Source: an uncultured Allobaculum sp. (lineage in GTDB: Bacteria > Bacillota_I > Bacilli_A > Erysipelotrichales > Erysipelotrichaceae). Taken from it: a stretch of 6,185 bases of DNA. Positions 5,003 to 6,185 of this stretch are shown here, piece by piece. The notes beneath the pieces are model-generated. The model had not been told where the DNA came from. It saw nothing but the letters and a program-made list of their open reading frames with translations, and made no database searches. The position numbers were made by a program, and so were the translations under genes. The stretch spans positions 1 to 6,185 of the forward strand of contig CAJTLE010000147.1 in the NCBI GenBank assembly GCA_910577085.1, written 5' to 3'. Positions within the stretch are counted from its first letter, which is position 1. Each line of letters begins with the position of its first letter.

Positions 5003-5141
5003 AAAAAAGTAATTAAACATGAACAGAAAAATGATTTAATAAAAGCTATGGGATAAATTCATCTTGTTAAGATAAGCGCATAAACAACTTTGATTCTGTA
5101 AGGTATAGTTGCTTTTTCTAATCCTTTGAGCTTTACTTTAA

Positions 5142-5360
5142 GTGAAAACAAAGGTCATACTAATTGCCGGATCTTTCGATTTCATTAGTATAAAAATCGA
5201 AATAATACAACGCATCCCGGTCGGGTTCAAGGTCAGGTATTCCCGTGGTCAGAACCAGTCGTCTGGAGGGATCGGGAGGGAACCGTATTATTCTGAATAC
5301 GTATTTGTGAATAGGTGGACAGATGAATGCACATTCACCTGCTTGATTCCATGTGATTGA
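5142..5360 (+). CDS. Doubtful 72-residue ORF overlapping the structured island
   Basis: A frame opens at GTG 5142 and ends at TGA 5360. Its N-terminal third is hydrophobic and beta-like (KVILIAGSFDFISIKIEII), and the rest is mixed and Cys-containing near the end. No SD is positioned before the GTG, no family is recognised, and much of it coincides with a foldable GC-rich block. It could be a gene remnant or a chance frame across an RNA element. Confidence 0.18.
   Translation: MKTKVILIAGSFDFISIKIEIIQRIPVGFKVRYSRGQNQSSGGIGREPYYSEYVFVNRWTDECTFTCLIPCD
5157..5292 (+). ncRNA. Candidate structured RNA: GC-rich island enclosed by a perfect long-range stem
   Basis: Bases 5211-5280 are about 63% GC inside surroundings mostly below 35%. 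AATAATAC (5201-5208) pairs perfectly with GTATTATT (5285-5292). Nested inside, TCCCGGTC (5215-5222) pairs with GATCGGGA (5270-5277) with one G-U. Within that, GGTTC (5224-5228) can pair with GAACC (5252-5256), and CCAG (5255-5258) with CTGG (5263-5266) over TCGT; these last two share two bases. Just upstream, ATACTAAT (5157-5164)/ATTAGTAT (5184-5191) and TCGATTT (5176-5182)/AAATCGA (5194-5200) are mutually exclusive stems. A multi-branched RNA with a switching 5' part is a reasonable inference. It matches no riboswitch class I know. The strand is assumed from the promoter-like pair at 5081-5109. Confidence 0.4.
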
Positions 5361-5445
5361 ACGATTACGAAGACTGGGAGGGAGAAAACAGAAGTCTCAA
5401 AGAAGAGATATAGATTAATATTCCTTGTACATAAAAGGAAACAAT
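5293..5445. other. Non-coding stretch with small dyads
   Basis: AATACGTATT (5296-5305) is a perfect 10-bp palindrome. TGAAT and ATTCA near 5324-5337 form a short hairpin inside an AGG/CCT clamp. AGACT and AGTCT near 5373-5398 bracket a purine-rich GGGAGGGAGAAAAC tract. No terminator T run follows the structured island, so a transcript could continue to the right. Confidence 0.35.
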
Positions 5446-5532
5446 ATGATCCTTGAAGATTTCGAATCATCTAACAAAAACATGCAAAAAATCCATATTT
5501 TTAAAAAAATCGCTTTTCATCGCATTCATTAA
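5435..5532 (+). CDS. Putative 28-residue small ORF with ribosome binding site (ORF 5446-5532)
   Basis: AAGGAA (5435-5440) precedes ATG 5446 at a workable distance, and the frame runs to TAA 5530-5532. The peptide starts acidic (MILEDFESSNK) and ends basic and aromatic (IHIFKKIAFHRIH). Its last codons run up to the leader promoter of the HTH gene. It may be a small peptide gene or a translated leader. No family is recognised, and the AT-rich background makes such frames more common by chance. Confidence 0.25.
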
Positions 5533-5551
5533 CAGAAAATCTGCCTATAAT
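5525..5551 (+). promoter_or_regulatory. Likely promoter of the helix-turn-helix gene (perfect -10)
   Basis: TATAAT at 5546-5551 is a consensus -10. The -35 is poor: CATTCA at 5523-5528 has the right 17-base gap, and TTCATT at 5525-5530 a short one. A weak -35 with a perfect -10 suits an activated or autoregulated promoter. Transcription would start near 5558 and leave a leader of about 105 bases. Confidence 0.5.
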
Positions 5552-5589
5552 GAAAATGTGAATTGTGAATAACTCGAATTACTGGATGA

Positions 5590-5631
5590 AATGATCGTCC
5601 AATCATTAAACAACCGAATCCCATTCGGTTG
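5590..5631 (+). promoter_or_regulatory. Two tandem leader hairpins upstream of the helix-turn-helix gene
   Basis: AATGAT (5590-5595) pairs with ATCATT (5602-5607). A much stronger stem, CAACCGAAT (5611-5619) with ATTCGGTTG (5623-5631), has nine perfect pairs over a three-base CCC loop. Neither is followed by a T run, so they are not terminators. At DNA level the second is a 21-bp dyad that a dimeric regulator could bind, and the encoded HTH protein is an obvious candidate for self-control. At RNA level they could affect stability or translation. Confidence 0.55.
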
Positions 5632-5663
5632 TCATCCCTAGATGTCCCATGGAGGAAACGGAT

Positions 5664-6005
5664 ATGAGTAAAACGAACAAAATTAAAAGTCTGCTCGCGT
5701 TAAAAGGAGTAAAAAGCGTCGAATATACTCGGACTCTGGGACTCTCCAGACCCCAGGCTCTGAACACTAAATACTCCAGAGATGCTTTCTCGGGTGACGA
5801 TTTAATCCGTCTGGCGGATCTGACCGGAACCAGACTGGCTTTTATCGACCCAGCCACACGCGAACCTCTGGTAACTTTTGACCAGAATGATGTCAAAAAG
5901 GAAAAGCCTGCCAGCCATGCAGCTCATGAACGTTCGGCCAGACGCAACGAACAGCATGATGTTCGGATGGAGAAGATTGAAGCTGAACCAGCAAGCGCAG
6001 CTTAA
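5664..6005 (+). CDS. Small helix-turn-helix (XRE/Cro-like) DNA-binding protein
   Basis: The product is 113 residues. Residues 5-62 read as a compact helical domain of the XRE/Cro kind: KIKSLLALKG, then a helix-turn-helix candidate at about 18-39 (SVEYTRTLGLSRPQALNTKY), then DDLIRLADLTGTRLAFID. This pattern is common in small Firmicutes regulators in which the domain is followed by a hydrophobic LAFID strand. Residues 75-113 are polar, highly charged and probably disordered (many Lys, Glu, Arg and Ala). ATG 5664 is preferred over ATG 5649 because GGAGGA at 5651-5656 sits seven bases before it and would lie inside the longer version. A terminator follows 11 bases after the stop, so it is a single-gene unit. 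Targets are unknown. The palindromes in its own leader and at 4696-4717 are possible sites by inference only. Confidence 0.8.
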   Translation: MSKTNKIKSLLALKGVKSVEYTRTLGLSRPQALNTKYSRDAFSGDDLIRLADLTGTRLAFIDPATREPLVTFDQNDVKKEKPASHAAHERSARRNEQHDVRMEKIEAEPASAA

Positions 6006-6015
6006 ATCATTGAAT

Positions 6016-6044
6016 AAAAACCTCACCTCGTCTGTGGGGTTTTT
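6016..6044 (+). terminator. Rho-independent terminator of the helix-turn-helix gene
   Basis: AAAAACCTCAC (6016-6026) pairs with GTGGGGTTTTT (6034-6044), with one U-G pair, over CTCGTCT. The A and T runs on both sides make it potentially bidirectional. Confidence 0.9.
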
Positions 6045-6054
6045 ATTTTGCCCG

Positions 6055-6127
6055 CTTGAGCAATGTCATTAAGTTAAGTAAGCTCAGGCTTCTAGCCGTC
6101 AGTTCTCTGATGGCGAGAAGTCTTTTT
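6055..6127 (+). terminator. Second, stronger terminator with a possible competing upstream stem
   Basis: GGCTTCT (6087-6093) pairs with AGAAGTC (6116-6122), and GCCGTCAG (6095-6102) with CTGATGGC (6107-6114), over a TTCT loop. TTTTT (6123-6127) follows. An upstream CTTGAGC (6055-6061) can pair with GCTCAGG (6082-6088) and would take the first two bases of the terminator stem. The layout is that of a back-up terminator, or of an attenuator for a gene beyond the window edge. Confidence 0.8.
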
Positions 6128-6185
6128 CGTTTTTGTAGGCCATTTTAGACGTTTTCGAAAAATGAACCAGTTTCATACACTTCTA
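6128..6185. other. Window edge, non-coding
   Basis: No gene is visible. ATGAA-CCAGT-TTCAT (6162-6176) is a perfect 5-bp hairpin. The final CATACACTT is shared with the AT-rich palindrome at 4982-4990, which may be chance. Confidence 0.3.

Larger units (their letters stand above)
4741..5156. other. Very AT-rich gene-free segment with multiple palindromes
   Basis: Bases 4741-5100 are about 26% GC by my count, far below the flanking genes. No ORF with a ribosome site is present. Besides the inverted repeats listed separately, a short ATCTT-GTT-AAGAT hairpin lies at 5061-5073, and a promoter-like pair TAAACA (5081-5086) and TATAGT (5104-5109), spaced 17 bases, could drive transcription rightwards into the structured island at 5157-5292. 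Confidence 0.55.

Noticed and set aside
5265..5288. T-box-like string near GGGAGGGAACCG.
   Set aside because: It matches the T-box consensus only partly, and no terminator or downstream tRNA-synthetase or amino-acid gene follows.
5649..5663. The upstream ATG 5649 as the start of the HTH protein.
   Set aside because: The SD GGAGGA lies between the two ATGs and serves ATG 5664; nothing suitable precedes 5649.

Overview
The window looks like a low-to-middle-GC Firmicutes chromosome. The pointers are strong purine-rich Shine-Dalgarno (SD) sequences (AGGAGG, AAAGGAG, GGAGGA), many Rho-independent terminators, a mannose-family PTS transporter, and codon use near 50% GC in the genes. A gut Erysipelotrichia-type bacterium would fit, but I cannot prove a genus from this sequence.

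Layout. Bases 1-117 are AT-rich (about 33% GC by my count) and unrelated to the PTS gene they abut. At about 118-127 the sequence enters the last ~115 codons of a PTS IIC gene in mid-protein, so the N-terminal half or more of IIC is absent. A complete IID gene (477-1313) follows directly. Next come a non-coding gap with terminator-like hairpins, a small two-helix membrane protein (1557-1823), and a very strong terminator (1839-1876). From 1877 to 2804 there is no convincing conventional gene. This stretch holds a 22-codon ORF with an excellent SD and, just after it, a near-consensus extended -10 promoter that drives a short structured transcript ending at a terminator (promoter from 2129, terminator to 2346). 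A pyrimidine-rich tract and a cluster of palindromes follow, including the terminator of the minus-strand gene. An MscS-family mechanosensitive channel with an unusual ~210-residue disordered tail occupies 4232-2805 on the minus strand.

From 4233 to 5663 there are about 1.4 kb without a recognisable gene. GC falls to about 26% between 4741 and 5100. The stretch is dense in inverted repeats, including a 22-bp near-palindrome, a 10-bp inverted repeat whose arms resemble lox/Xer half-sites, and a GC-rich island (5211-5280) enclosed by a perfect 8-bp long-range stem. A 28-codon ORF with a good SD sits near its right end. A small helix-turn-helix (HTH) protein gene follows (5664-6005) with a TATAAT promoter element and two tandem hairpins in its leader. 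The window ends with two strong tandem terminators.

How the parts fit. IIC and IID would together form the membrane part of a mannose-type sugar PTS. Here the IIC gene is broken, or mis-joined by assembly, so the transporter is probably inactive as drawn. The MscS channel, the two-helix protein and the HTH protein show no clear functional link. The most interesting unexplained material is non-coding: the orphan structured transcript at 2129-2346 and the AT-rich, hairpin-dense region at 4544-5631 containing the GC-rich folded island.
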